Source of the DNA: Mrakia gelida
Taxonomy: Eukaryota > Basidiomycota > Tremellomycetes > Cystofilobasidiales > Mrakiaceae
Assembly (NCBI GenBank): GCA_024345305.1
Contig: BRON01000005.1
Span: forward strand, 868,001 to 932,000
DNA length: 64,000 bases
Direction of reading: 5' to 3'
Below, piece by piece: positions 11,125 through 23,477 of this stretch (positions are counted from its first letter, which is position 1; every line of letters begins with the position of its first letter). The position numbers and the translations under genes are program-made. The notes below the pieces were generated by a model. That model was not told the origin of the DNA. It was given only the letters and a program-made list of their open reading frames with translations, and ran no database searches.

Positions 11125-12354
11125 ATGACCATCACCCCCGCTCAGCTCGTTGACTTACTCGTCACTTTCCCTCTGGATCCCAGTCGACGGGTGGATCAGG
11201 ATCAGCCATTGGAAGATGCAGTGAGCTCTCACCTCCTTCCCCTTCCTCCCTTCGTTCTCATCGTCTCAACCTTCGTTACGTCTTGAATCTTTCAGTTCTC
11301 GGAAGTGTTCACCTTGTCTGAAGATGCTGTAAACGCTTTCTTCGTAAGCCTCGCATCTATCATCTCTTTCTCACACCACTCACTCACCCGACGTCCCTTC
11401 GCCCCCGTGTTCCTTCTTCTTTCCCTTAGGAAGAGTCTGCCGCTCTCTACCTTCGACGAGTCCTGGAGGTGTACAAGTGTATCGACTTATCTCGAGAGCA
11501 CGGGGTTTTCGTCGCGGTCTATCAGGTTTACTGGCTTCGATCCTGCCTCAACACCGCCGCTGGAGCTCGTTTCGTTCGAGACTTCCCGGTCGAGACTGGC
11601 CATTTCTCTGATCTCGTTCTCGAACAGATCTCACACCTCTCCGACGATATATTTACAGTACGTTCGAGTCATCATCCTCTGAAGCCTGAACGATTGATCT
11701 GACCATCCTCGACCTCTGGCTGGACGCGTGAAGGACGACCTCGGGAAACAGAACCTCCTGCCCTTCGTTTCCCTCTTCTTCTCTTCAGTCAGCAGCCAAA
11801 GCTGGCCCGGCGCTGGACTTATTGTCCATCTCTCATCGTCAACCCAGGAGATACTCCTGAAGCGAGTGCCTTTCATCCAGCATCTCGGCAAAGATCGACC
11901 CTTCCCCCTCGCTTCTCACCAGCTCGCTGGTCTGTCGACTCTCTCTGACGTGATCCTCAACGGAGACAAGTCTAGGGTCACCGTGGGGAAGGACATAGAA
12001 GACAAGGTCCTCTTGGCATGGCGTTCGTGCGAGTTGATTCGAGACGGGAAGAACCGCGAGGTGGAGGAAGGGACGGTTCGATGCGACGAGGGAATCGAGA
12101 TGATGGCTTGTGGTCGAGTGAGTCTTCTCGCCTACTTTCTCTTTACTGATTAAACTGTTACTGACTTTCCTTCGTCTCCGTCAGTGCCTCGCCGTTCGTT
12201 ACTGCTGCAGGGGTTCGTCTCTCGTCGCGTCATTTCTCTCATCGCGTCCCCTCGTCGAGCTCACCATCTTCTTCCCCTTTTCGCGCCTCGATCAGAACAC
12301 CAGAAGGCACACTGGAAACGACACAAGCTCTTCTGCTTCAAGCCTGCGTGGTGA
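11125..12354 (+). CDS. MYND-type zinc-finger protein (copy 1)
   Basis: Six exons in continuous phase. The start is MTITPAQLVDLLVTF and the stop follows HWKRHKLFCFKPAW. The first two thirds are helical (exon with YQVYWLRSCLNTAAGARF) with no named domain. The C-terminus is a MYND finger: CGRCLAVRYCCREHQKAHW and then HKLFC, giving the Cys-x2-Cys-x4-Tyr-Cys and His-x3-Cys zinc ligands, with further cysteines in WRSCEL and TVRCDEG. MYND fingers bind proline-rich partner peptides and occur in regulatory and protein-methyltransferase proteins, but no SET domain is present here. The acceptor before residue block DDLGKQ was chosen because it keeps phase with the preceding exon ending DDIFT. A paralogue with the same layout lies at 60385-61666 on the other strand. 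Confidence 0.85.
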
Positions 12355-13011
12355 TCGGCGCTCTCGCTCTTGGTGGGCTCTCGCTTTCGTTCTTGCTTCG
12401 CTCTCGCTCGACGGCTCGATGCGACTTAGCTAACCTTCCCTCGCGCTTCCTTTTGTGGTCACCTCCAGACCTTGGCTATCGATCCTTCCTCTATATCAGA
12501 TTTCCCAACTTATCGCCAGCTTTCGAGTGCCTCAAACTTCTTCCAATCCTCGTGCCGAAGAGAACTCTTCGCTCGCTCGCGCTGACTGACGACCTGCTCT
12601 TCTTCTCTTTCTCCCAGCCACGCTTCGCCGACCTCGTCCTTCAGCTTCATTTTGACCAATTCACGATGACTATAATCATGATTCTTCTCCGTCCCGATTA
12701 GCTCGTCGTTCGAGAAAGACAGAAGCTAGATCTCAGTTGGACGACGCGACCTCAGTCAGTTCCCGAACATGGAAAGCGAGAGGGGGAGGACGAAGGAGAC
12801 GCTTCGACAAATCGAGGGAGAATTGCCTTCAGTCCTGTCCTTGGTTTTTACGCGTTGCTGTTCTTCCGAGCAAAGGGAAAATATTCGACGAAGATTGAAA
12901 ACTGAAGGCGCCTCGCTCGTCTGGGACGCGTCGCTCTTCTCTCCGTCTTCATCCTCTCACTCTCTACCCGACCGACTCGCATCCCAGTATGCACTCAAGT
13001 AGTTAATACTA
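12355..13011. other. Convergent intergenic region with 3' intron-like signals
   Basis: The region between two converging stops holds a possible intron (donor at the stop codon, branch near 12440, acceptor near 12475) similar to one after the stop of the paralogous MYND gene. It may be a 3' UTR intron or an alternative C-terminal exon. No independent gene is seen. Confidence 0.4.
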
Positions 13012-14749
13012 TTAAACCTTCCCCGCCACCCATCTAACAACACTAAACGGCACACCCTCCACCTCCCACAACCCGCCTCGCACATGCTCCTCACAGATCA
13101 GCCCGCCACTCCCCAAGATCCACGCCGCCGTCCACGCCCAGAGCAACGGGTTTCTCCTGTCCAGGATCTTGAAGAGGACGAGGCGCTCGAAGAGGATGGC
13201 GAAGGGTTGTAGGAGGAAGAAGTGGACGGTGGGAGAGTAGAAGAACGAGGAGTCGGGACCGAGGAGAGCTTTGATCCCGGCGTGGTGGAGGAAGGCGGAG
13301 AAGATGAAGGGGAGGAGGAGCGAGAGAAGAGGATCGTTGACGAAGACGGAGGACATTGCGGTAAAGGAGCGCTGTTTGAGAAGAGAGGGAAGGAACAGAG
13401 GAAGTGAGTTAGGTCGAAGGGACGCGACGCAAGAGTTGGCAGAAAGAGGAAGGAGAAGGGACGACGAACTTGGTAGGACTGGTGCCAGATCTCACCCCTG
13501 AGACGATGAAGAAGCACGAAAACAATCAGCTTGAGTTTGCTCCGTCTTCGTTCAGCAAGAGAAGAAGAAACGACGACGACGACACCCTCATCGAACTCAC
13601 CAAAACCTCCCCACACTCCCACCACCCTTCCTCACACCTCCAAACCCAAACAGCGGCGGCCAGTCCTTTGCTCCTCCCCACCCAATGGCCACTCCAATAA
13701 CACTCAGCAAGGTGTACTGAGTGTTGAGCGCGCCGTAACCTGCGAGAAGAGCAGCGACGCGAATAAGGAGGGCGTCGAGGAACGAGGTTGGAGTGATGGA
13801 GGCTCGGGAGGTGAAGTAAGGGTGAGATTGCATGAAGTTGGAGAGCTGAGAGGAAGAAGTTGGAGGTGAGAGGAGGTGTCAGCGGGACGAGAGACGCGTC
13901 GAGCGGAACAAAGGGAGGGAAGAAAGAAAGTTTCAGAGCTCACCAAATCCATACCAAGGTAGAGCACGCAGAATTTGGCGAACTGGGAGAAGATGAAGGT
14001 GAATCTAGATTGCTGGGAGGGTGGAGGGACGTTCCGGACTTGCTGTAGGCGGAATCGGAGGGCAGAGAGAGAAGGAAGGGAGGAGCGGTTTGTGTGAGCT
14101 CGAGCTTCCGTCCTTCCTTCCATCCTTCTTCCCTCTTCCCCTCCCTCACCACTCCTCAAGCGTCGATCAAGAGGACTCACCCAGTTCCATCCTACTCCCC
14201 TCATACTAGTCATCAACCCCATCGCCCAACTGAGCCTCTCCCACACTCCCTCAGGCCCTCTCGGTCTCGTTTCGGTGGGCGAATCTTCCGAGGTCGACGA
14301 TGGAGTTGGAGGTCCTCTCCAAAACTTCTGGTCCGGTCGTAGAAACGGGTCGTAGAGGATCCAGGCCGCTTTGAACATCATGGTGACTTTCGAGGCGACG
14401 AAAGAAGCAGGAGGGGAGGGGGGGAGGGAAGGGATGGGGAGGAGTGGTGAGCTCGAGCTTTCCCTCCCTCCCCTCCTCTGGGAATCCCTTGCTCGAACTC
14501 ACCAGCGAACGAACAAAGCCCATAATCAGCGACCGGGATCCCCGTCGTGTAGTGAGACATGATCCAGTTCTGGGGGACCAAGATGGCTGGAAAGAAGACG
14601 AAGTTGAAAGGACGACGAGTGTTCGTCCGAGGGAGGTAGATTCCGAGGAAGAGGAAGAGATGAGGAAGAAGGGCGACGAAGGGGTTGAGGAGAGCTTTGT
14701 GGGTTGGATTAGCCCAGATGGAGGAGGAGGGTATGGTGAGCAGACCCAT
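13012..14749 (-). CDS. Wax-synthase-like membrane-bound O-acyltransferase
   Basis: Five or six exons; start MGLLTIPSSSIW at 14747-14749, stop at 13012-13014. The protein is polytopic, with helices around VALLPHLFLFLGIYL, FIFSQFAKFCVLYLG, LLSVIGVAIGWGG and LLLPFIFSAFLHHAG. The diagnostic block is FWGEIWHQSYQRSF, followed by FSAFLHHAGIKALLG with the candidate catalytic histidines, then FLLQPFAILFERLV. This is the arrangement of the fungal/plant wax synthase domain (MBOAT superfamily), which transfers acyl chains from acyl-CoA to hydroxyl groups in the ER membrane. The phase across the FW/GEIW junction is consistent. In fungi related proteins also acetylate secondary metabolites, so the acceptor is open. 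Two introns carry purine/pyrimidine inverted repeats. Confidence 0.85.
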
Positions 14750-15219
14750 CTTTGCAGAAGGGGGGCTGGTGGTTGGAGGGCAGAAGAGAAGGAGGGAGGG
14801 GTCAGAGATGGGCTGATTTCGAGGAGAAGAGTTTAGTCTAAGAAGGCCGAAAAAGTCATCTTGTAGAGCTGAACGTGCATCTGAGGATTCGACGAGGAGA
14901 GAGCTCTATGTGGGGTGACGAGCAAAGCTGGTGATTTTTCGCTTCGGCGAGAGAAGCTGGCCGATCAGCTCGACGCGTCGCGCGCTGCCTCGCCTGCTCT
15001 TCGTTTTCGTCTTCGTTCGGTTCTCTTCGATGTAGGGAGCGACGGAGTATAGAAGAAGGGCACATGAATCCAAGAACCGAACAAACTTCAACGCCTTCTC
15101 GGCCTCCCCGAACCCCTCGTTGAATCGTAAAGAAGAAGAAAACCAAAACTAGACTAGCCGAACCCGCAGAAAGAGAAGAAGAGATATCGCAACGAACGAA
15201 GATGCGGGGAAACGAGGGT
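14750..15219. promoter_or_regulatory. Upstream region of the acyltransferase gene
   Basis: About 470 bp between the acyltransferase start and the transporter stop, both on the minus strand. It contains one ACGCGTCG palindrome near 14973. No coding segment with splice support was found. Confidence 0.4.
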
Positions 15220-18200
15220 TTAGACCTGCTCTTTCTGCTCGCGAGGAAATGAAACGAAAGAGAGAGATCAAGGTCAGCCAGAGAGCGACGCGAAGAGATT
15301 CGAAGCGACGAGGAGAGGGAACGTACTCCAAGTCGAGCAGTCTCGATGTGCTCGAGCGAGCCCTTCTCGTTGTAGCCAGTATGAGCGTGCTCCTGCTCTT
15401 TGACCTGGGCGGCGACCTGATAGATAAGATGAGAACAAGAATTGAGGGAAGAGTCACAACGACGACGCGTCGAGCGAGAGGCGGACCAGGAGGAGAGGAA
15501 GCAAAGACGAACGTATCGGTCTCGAGCGTCTTGGGTGGTAGATCCGAAGAGAATATCCATCTCCTCGATCGACTGGGGGAAAAGGGGAAGCGAGGTCAGC
15601 TTGTGAAAGAGATGGGTCGGAGAGACGAAAGTCGAACAACGCGAGAAAGAGAAAGACGACTCACCAAACCTCGAGTCTCGGGGAGCCAGAATCCGAAAGC
15701 ACTAGAGAGGACGTTGATGCAGGCGAAGAGAATGAAGATCTTTCCGTTGGGGAGTCCATTGATGAGGTAAGGGGTGATCTCTGAAGATCGAGGAAGAACG
15801 GAAGCGGCGGTCAGCATCGGTCGATTCGTTTCTAGTTCTCGACGAGATGCGAGGAATGCCGACTTACTAGACATGGTGAAGTTGAAGGCCCACTGAGTCG
15901 AAGCGGCAACGGCCATTCCGTAGTGCTGGGTGAGGAAGGAAGAAGAGCCAGAGAAAGGTCAGCGTGTTCGTTTGGGTGAGACGAGATCGAAGGTGGAGAG
16001 GTTGAACTCACTCGAAGTCGCATGGGGAAGATCTCAGAGCAGTAGACCCAAGGGACGGGACCCCAAGAGAAGCAGTAGGGGATGACGAAGCAGTAGATCA
16101 TGGCAGCCTGATCGAGAACGCGGAGAGATGAAGAGTCAGAACGCGAATGCGAAGAAGGATGAGGGGTGGGAGGACTCACCATAGCCATGGAGGCAGGGGA
16201 AGGCGAGGCAGCGGCGGGATCGGGCTTGTGGGTCAGGAAGATAGCACCGATGATCTGTCGAGTCGAAGAGAGTGGGAGTCAGATCGAGATGTCGCATGAA
16301 GAGTTCGCAATCGCGTCGAGAGTTGAGGACTCACGAAGAGGAAGAGAGACATTCCCGCGCCTCCGAATCCGAGAGCCTTCTTTCGACCAATCTTCTCGAT
16401 TCCGAGGAAGATGAAGATGGAGGTGGCGATGATCTGTTGGAAGAAAGGAACGAAGGTCAGCGTTAGAGCGGGGGAGGGGGAGGGGAAACGAAGAGTTTGC
16501 GAAACGACGGAGCAGAGCAAAGAAGAAGAACCGACCTTGACGATTCCATAGATACCCGAAGCCAACAATCCGACCGAGTTGCCCTTGAGTCCGATCGAGG
16601 CGAAGATCTGAGGAGCGTCTGAGAAGAGGAAGCGAGGGAGAACGACGCACGTCAGAACAGGCTCGGAGGGTGGCCTGCTGCCGTTCGTTCAAACTCACAG
16701 TACGAGATCGAGTTTTGTCCGGCCCACTGCTGGAGGAAGAAGGCGGACTGGATACGAGAGAAGGGAGGAGAAGCAAGAAGAGGGAGACGAAGGGAAGACG
16801 CGTCGAAAGTCAGCGACTCCTCTTCTTCTCTCCTCCCTCCCAGGACTGGTCTCGAGCTCACGAAGGCGATGAAGAATCGGATCTTCATTCCAGGGGCGAG
16901 GCACTCCCTCCACGAGGTTCCGGCGGTAGTGCTGGAGAGCGAACGAAGTGTCAGCGAATGGAAGTTCGAACCGGCGACGACCTCCAAAACAGGCAATAAC
17001 GAATCAAGATGAAAATGGACTCACTCGGCCTCCTCCTGATGGGCCGCGCACATCTCAGCAAACTCCTCCAAGACCCGAGGGTCTTCGATTCCACGCTTTC
17101 GAGCCCAGGCGAGGTTGGCGAGCGCCTCGGTTCGCCTCTCCTTCGAGATCAACCACCGCGGCGATTCTTTGATGAGAGGGAGGAGAGCGAGCATGATGAC
17201 GCATGGAACGCATTGGAAACCGATTGGCTGTGAAGATAGACGAGGAGGAAGGGTCAGTGTCGCAAGAGATCGAAGCGAACGGCACGTCGGACAAACAACG
17301 TCGAGGAAATCGGACTCACGATTCGCCAGAACGCGGACTTGTTCTTGAGGGCTGAGACCGAGAGGATATACTCGAGCCAGTAGGCAGCGGCAACTCCGAT
17401 GACGACGACGACTGTAGATCGAGAAGAGGAAGAAAAGGAACGAGGGTCAGAGACGAAGGTGAACAAGACGCGACTCGTCTTCGTCTGCTTACGCTCGAGC
17501 TCACTCACTTTGGAAGAGACCAGTGATTCGACCTCGAACGGACTTGGGAGCCATCTCTGCAACGTAGGTGGGGCAGACGGTAGACACTGGAGAGCAAGGG
17601 AAAGGAGGAGAGCGACGAGGAAGAGTCAGATAAACTTCGACGCGACGAGAACAAGACGTTGACGAGAGATGAAAGCTGCTCACTAATTCCCACACCGAAT
17701 CCAGCAATCACTCGTCCAGCGTACATGGGAGCGAGAGATGTCGAGGTTGCTCCAGCAGCGGTTTGCGAGATCGACCCGACCTTTGTTGGAGGAAAAAAAA
17801 AGGATGAGCGAGTGCGACGCGGAAGAGGAGAGTGGGAAAGAGAAGGGAACGAACCAAGAAGATGAACGATCCGACGAAGAGAGCGTACTTTCGACCGATT
17901 CGCTGGGTGATAGGAGCAGCTCCCAGAGCTCCGAAGAAAGCTCCAACCTAGGAAAGTAGAGAGCGAGAGTCAGCACGACGACGTGAGACGAGTTGTGAAG
18001 CGAGGGGGGGGAACGGGATGATGGGAGCTCACTTGAAGGAACGAGACAACGTTGGATGCGATGTCGGTTCGCTCCTTCTTGGTCTTGTTGGTGTAGTTGA
18101 AGTCGTCTGAAGAATGGTCGAGGGGAAGTGGTCAGTTTCCGTTCGAGACTCGAAGAAGTAACAAAGGTGGAGACGAGACGACGAACCGGTAAAGACTTTG

Positions 18201-18662
18201 GTGCTTACGACTTTGAAGAGCGAAGATTAAGAGGTCAGTTATTCATCAAAAATCACGCGAGATGAAGACTAAACTCACGTCCACCGGCGACTCCAGTATC
18301 TGAGGGTCAAGGAAGCGAGGAAGAGGTCAGCTCTGTTCGCGATCGTTCTCGTCCCTCTCTCCTTTCCAGCTCTTCCCCTTCTTCCGACTCTGTTGCTCTA
18401 TCTTCCTTGAGAGGGGACCCACCGTATCCGAAGAGGAAGATTCCGAGGTAGGCGATCAAGGTGAGGAGGTACTGATAGTTGTAGAAGAGAAGGGGAGAAG
18501 ACGACGAGAGAGGCGGTCAGCCTTTCCGAAGTCACTCCGCGCGTCTCGCAACGAGGAAGAGAGGCGAGGGAGACTCACGACTCGGGAGTTCTGGGTCCTA
18601 GTATCCTCTCCGGTAGAGTAGACTTGAGTGTCAGGCTTGTTGTTTCCGCTGAAGAGTCCCAT
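15220..18662 (-). CDS. MFS sugar-porter family transporter (quinate/hexose-permease-like)
   Basis: Sixteen or more exons read leftward from MGLFSGNNKPDTQVY to a tail ending ETARLGKEQV. Sugar-porter signatures appear in order: helix 1 FLFGYDTGVAGG, GALGAAPITQRIGRKYA after helix 2, MYAGRVIAGFGVGI, PTYVAEMAPKSVRGRITG, IKESPRWLISKER, FLQQWAGQNSISYY, EKIGRKKALGFGG, WGPVPWVYCSEIFP and FGFWLPETRGLSIEEMD. This is a complete 12-helix H+-coupled sugar or quinate-type transporter of the plasma membrane, about 540 residues. The helix-1 motif is split across microexons of 21 nt (18279-18299) and 24 nt (18187-18210). The substrate cannot be fixed: PESPRWL-type motifs are shared by hexose, polyol and quinate permeases. 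Splice phases are consistent wherever checked. Confidence 0.92.
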
Positions 18663-20290
18663 GGTTGAAGAGGATGAGAGCCTGGAGGAGGGGAAGAGAG
18701 GGAAGGGTGAAGGAGAGTGGGAGGTGGGTGGAGGTTGAGAGGGAAGGAAGACAGATCGGGAGGGAAGGTGGAGGTCGAGGTGAGGGGAGCGTGGGAGGGA
18801 AGAAAGGAAGGAGAAAGCAGGGAGCCGGTTCAGCGTTCGATTCGAGAGCAGAAGGTTCCACGCGAAGAGGCGAAAGACGCGAGGGAGTGAGGACGAACGC
18901 TTTGGTCGGTGTGGTTGAGGAGAGAACGAGGTCGAGGGGAAGGTTTTGTTGGTGAGTGCTCTAGATTCGGTCCGCTAGCGGTCCGTAGGAAGGCCAGGCC
19001 AGCAACGGGGAGCTGGTATCGAGCTTCGTGTCTCCTGATCCGATTTGCTCGTTCTCCCTCTCTCCTTGGCCACTTGGCAGAGCAGAATCGGGTCCACGAG
19101 CGAGGGGTCGAGAGAGGAGCAGACGGTCGAATCGAAGGATCTCGTCGAGGGAGTCGCTGGAGAGTCGCGCGAGGTCGAAGATCGAAAATCGAGTCGTTCC
19201 AGCTTCGTTGGAGTTTGGGAGGTTGAGAGATCATCTTGGGAGGAGGGGCCACTGGGGAAGGAAGGTCAAGGCCAAATCAATTTGGCGGGGCGGAGAAATA
19301 GACAGGAGAGCTTACCGGTCGAGGCTGAACCGTTCTGAAGCCGACTTTGCGCCCCTACTTCGAATCGCGTCGCCTCTTCTCGAGCTGTCCGACATCAGAA
19401 CGACAGAAAACAAGGTCAGCCAAGGACCGAGAAAAGTGAAGAGAAGCTGGGGCGGTGAGGTGGAGGGAGCGGAGGAGGACGGACCGTGGAAAGTCGAAGT
19501 GAACGCGTCTCAAACTTTGGAGGAGGCAGCTCCTGTTTCGAGCTCGCGAAAGCACTCAGCCAACATCGACGAAATGAAGAGTGACTACAGTCAGTTTGAG
19601 GATGCAAGCCTTCAAAGGCGACGCGATGGACTCGCCCAGGAAGTCCTCCGAGCGAGATCTTGGATCAGGTGAGTTCGACGACGAGGCGAGGGCGAGGCGC
19701 TTGAAGAGTGAAACCTTCGGTTCTTCGATCTCTGAATGGAATGCGAAGAGATCGAGAAGAGGTTGAAGGTCAGCTGGCGAAGGTGGGATGGAACTGAATG
19801 AAGGGTCGTAGAAGAGCGATAGCATAGACGGAAATGCGACGAACGCGAAAGTAAGAGGGAGGAGGGAGTGAGGAGGAAGAGAGGCGACTCACGACGCGAA
19901 ACGAGAATCTGCTCATCTCACCGCTTCCACGAGGATGATGACTTGTACGGACAAGGCTGCGAGAGAGATATCTCATACCCTGCGAGCAGACATCGAGGTC
20001 CTGAGCGACGAAGACAGCGAACGAGACAGAGTCAACGTCGAGAAGGCGCACCGACCGTCGGGAAAGCGTCCTTCGAACGAGCGTCGAGCTTTTGATGAGG
20101 GAAGAAAGGCGACGAAGAGGAACACAGCCGACGATGGTAAACACAAGAGCAGACTGACAAACTGGGTGGCGAAACGGTCGAGTCCGGAAGACAAGAAGGG
20201 AGGGAGGGAAGGAGGCACTTGTCGAAGGAGGGAGGCGAAGAGCAGGTCGTCCAAGCTCAGCAAATCTGCTCCCGCGGCCAGCACGAGCTC
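18663..20290. other. Divergent region with unresolved coding-like segments
   Basis: The region lies between the transporter and the Zn2Cys6 gene. From about 19580 to 20309 the + strand has frames with strong third-position G/C, for example peptides DSPRKSSERDLGSGEFDDEA and IEVLSDEDSERDRVNVEKAH. These could be 5' exons of the Zn2Cys6 gene. The minus strand also shows a donor at 19888 and a branch/acceptor pair around 19770-19735 leading into EEPKVSLFKRLALASSSN. The two readings conflict and neither could be phased into a complete gene. Nothing convincing was found at 18663-19000. Confidence 0.35.
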
Positions 20291-22982
20291 ATGGGTGAGA
20301 CGAGCATGAAGTTCAGCTCTGTGGGACGTCACAAGCCCAAGTCTCGTCGTCCTTAAGTCCCAGGAAGCTGCAAAAAAAGGAGCTGTCTCGACGACGGGAC
20401 GAACAACGGCAAGAAGTGGAACGGACCTGGAAGCTGCGACTTCTGTGAGGCCAGTGAAGTTCGATGCGTTCGCAAACCAGACTCTCCGCCTGGAAGTCGA
20501 TGCCAGAGGTGCGAGAAAGATGACTTGGAGTGCTCTCGTGAGTCTCCTTTCACTTCTTCCCCGCCTGTTGATTGCTCCGACTTGCTCGTGCGTAGACGTT
20601 CGAGACATCACAACTGATCCACACCGTCTCGAACGATCCGTTCTCTTGCAGTCGCCGTCGATGTCGCTGGACCGGTCCCATCGTCTCAGTTCCCTCCCAC
20701 CGCTCCTCGCCCTTCGACCGGAGGAAGGAAGCGATCCTCAGCTGGACTTGAACGATCTACCACGAGTGCGTCTGTCTTCATATGCATCCATGCTAGGCTT
20801 CTTCTCGTTTGCGCTGTCTTCGTCCCTCCTTCGTCTTGTCTCGCGCGCTGACCTCGACGCGTCCCACCGCCCAATCCTTTCCCTGTACCTCCGCCTACGC
20901 CGTCTTCTTCAAAACAGATCCCTCTACTCCCAACGCCTCTTCCTCCCTCGCTCGACCTCCCTTCCCCTCCTCCAAATCTCTCCCTACCCAACCTCAGCTT
21001 CAATCGAATCCCCCCAAACGACCCCGACTCTCCCAAAGCTCGATGTCGTCTTCTGCCTCGGGAAAGGACAAGGGAAAGGGCCGAGAGCGACAGACGTCTG
21101 GAGGGAGTAAGGATGATAGGATTGCGGAGATGCAGAGGTCGTTGCAGGAGCTGATGAGGGTTGTCGAGGAGGCGATCGAGGACGACGATGTGAGTTTTTG
21201 GTTCCCTTCGACTCGTCCTCTGTCCGAGCCCTCTTTCGTGCTCCAAGAGAATTCACGAGGAGCACATACGAATCTTTCAAGCTGAACTGTGCTCACTCTA
21301 TCTCGATCTCTGCCATTTGGTCGTAATCAGGAGGGAAACGCGAGTTCGTCGGAGGAGGATTCCGAGACTGAGACGCGAACGATGACCAAGGAATGCAAAA
21401 TGAGTCTCTACGATGTGAGTAAACCATCACCCTGGATTCAAACTCGTTCTCCGTCGCTTCTTGACTGACCCAAACTTTTTATTCGCGTCCCTTCTCCTTC
21501 GCTTCCCCTCGACGTCGACCCAGCCCAACTCGACCTCCATGTCCTCCCTTCTCAACTCCCCCGACCCCTCCACTCGATCTCAACAACAACTCCTCGTCTC
21601 CATCTGCAAGTCTCTCAAGCAGAAGGACGTCGAACTCAACGAACGACGAGCTCTAGACAGCGAGCTGAAAAGGAAGCTCGACGAGAAGGAGAAGCTGCTG
21701 GCCCACGAGAGGAGCAGGAGAGCCGAGGCCGAGGAACGAGCTGGGAAGGGTGGGAGTAGCGAGAGGTTCGAGGAGCTGGAGAGGGAAGTGGGAAGGTTGA
21801 CGTTGGAGAAGAAGGCCGCTGAGGGTGAGGCGAAACACCGCGGGGAGGAGAGAGATCAGGCGAGCGAAGCTTGGGAGCGGGTTGGGAGGGAGAGGGACGG
21901 CTTGTCGAAGAGCTTCAAGAAGAACGTGTTGGAGATGGACTCGATGCTTGCGAAGAAGATTGAGGTCGAGGTGGAATTGGCGAAAGTTCAGAAGGAGGTG
22001 AGTTTTCGATCTGTCGTTCTTCGACGCGTCTTCCGTCGAGCGAAATCGACGACGCTGACCTCTTTGCTTTCCTTTCCTGCTTCTTTTCACCCTTTCTTGC
22101 AGCTCATCACCGTCAACGCTTCTCGAGGGTCCGAAGTCGCCGCTCTCCAAGCTCGCTGGGAGGAGGAACAAACCGCCTTGAAGGCTCAGGTTGCGAGGAA
22201 GATCGAGGAGGCCACGTCGGCGAAAGGGAAGACGTCGGAGATCGAGAAGGAGGTGAGCTCAGTCCCTTCTTCCTCTAACTCAAGCTCAGAGACATCGTTC
22301 GAGGAGAGACTCGAAGGCCTGCAGAGCTCAGACGCTGACCGACTCGTCTTTGCAGCTTCAACGAACGCGAACAAGCCGAGACGCCGCCGTCGAGGCTTCT
22401 ACCACCCGTGCGGCCGAGATCGACATGCTCAAGACCGAGAAGGATCTCGTCGAGCGTCAGGCGGAAGCGAAGTTGGAGAGGGCTGCTGAGGACTTCGTCA
22501 GTCCGACCTCCTTTGATCCTTCGCTCGTCTCGCTCCATCTTTCGCTCGAACTGACTCTTCACCCTCGCCTTCTTCTCGCAGACTCGAGCACTCAACAAAA
22601 TCCAAGCTGAATCCTCGTCCTGGAAGCTCGAAGCCGACAAGGTTCCTGATCTACTGAAGGATCTCGCGCTGAAGGAGAAGCACCGTAAGAGAGTGAGTCT
22701 CTCGCGTTCTCTCTCTCTCTCGTCTCTTCCTCGAACGACCGCTGATCGAGCTCTCGGCATCTCTCGTCAGTGGGAGGAAACATCCAAGAAGATCATGGAA
22801 TCTGCTGTTACTGAGAGGGCGACGAATCTGAAGGAGCAGACGCGATTGAAGGCGAAGTTGGGTTCGTCGTCGACCTCTTTCACTTTCTCGGCGTTCGGTC
22901 GAAGGGACTTCTCGCTGACCTCTCTCCGCCCATTTTTGACGCTTTCTCGCTGGCAGCTGCTCTTGGACATCCTGACCCTTGA
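20291..22982 (+). CDS. Zn2Cys6 zinc-cluster protein with long coiled coil
   Basis: Bases 20435-20533 encode a complete binuclear zinc cluster, CDFC-x6-C-x11-CQRC-x6-C (CDFCEASEVRC and CQRCEKDDLEC), the DNA-binding domain of fungal Gal4-type regulators. The next exons give a Ser/Pro linker, a basic patch (GKDKGKGRERQ), a first helix (RIAEMQRSLQELMRVVEEA) and an acidic Ser segment. They join in phase to about 350 residues of charged coiled coil beginning LVSICKSLKQKDVELNERR and ending LKAKLAALGHPDP, stop at 22980-22982. A classical Fungal_trans domain is absent; the coil probably mediates oligomerisation. The start is uncertain: an ATG at 20291 with an intron after 4 nt gives MVPGSCKKRSC in phase, but additional upstream exons are possible. 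Confidence 0.72.
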
Positions 22983-23477
22983 TGGAGTATCACCCTGGCG
23001 ATGGAGGAGGAGTCGACGAACGACGAACGAGGAGGAAATCAGCACAACACGACATTAACGACCGAGCGAGCTACTAGCACACGCTTTATGATACACATTT
23101 CTTTGATCACTCAGCTCTTGAGCAGACTGGACGCTCTCCGGAAACTCCAAGACCTGTGGTACTGACTGCTTCCGTTCGTTCAGTCTCCGAGTCGCGTCGA
23201 CCAGCGAACCGAGTGAGAAGCAGCCCCAGGGAGTTTTGAGACAAGAAAAGCTTCTCGCTCTTTATAACCATCTCGTGCCATAAGCTTGTCTTCATGTGAA
23301 TCCCTCACCCCGTGGCACAAACAACGACTCTATATATCTCGATTTTTCTTCACTCGCCTCGCTCTCTTCGCCCGCGCTCTTGAACTCGTCCCTTCCCTTT
23401 CTCTGCTCTCTCTCCCTGTCCCTCCCAACTCTCGTCCCCCTTCCCAAACCTTTCCTTCTTCCCCTTCCCACTTCACC
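22983..23477. promoter_or_regulatory. Promoter region of the mitochondrial-type gene
   Basis: About 495 bp between a stop and the next start on the same strand. The last 120 bases before the start are pyrimidine-rich with a CCCTTCCC-type tract. A TATATATC element occurs near 23332. No gene is seen. Confidence 0.45.
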
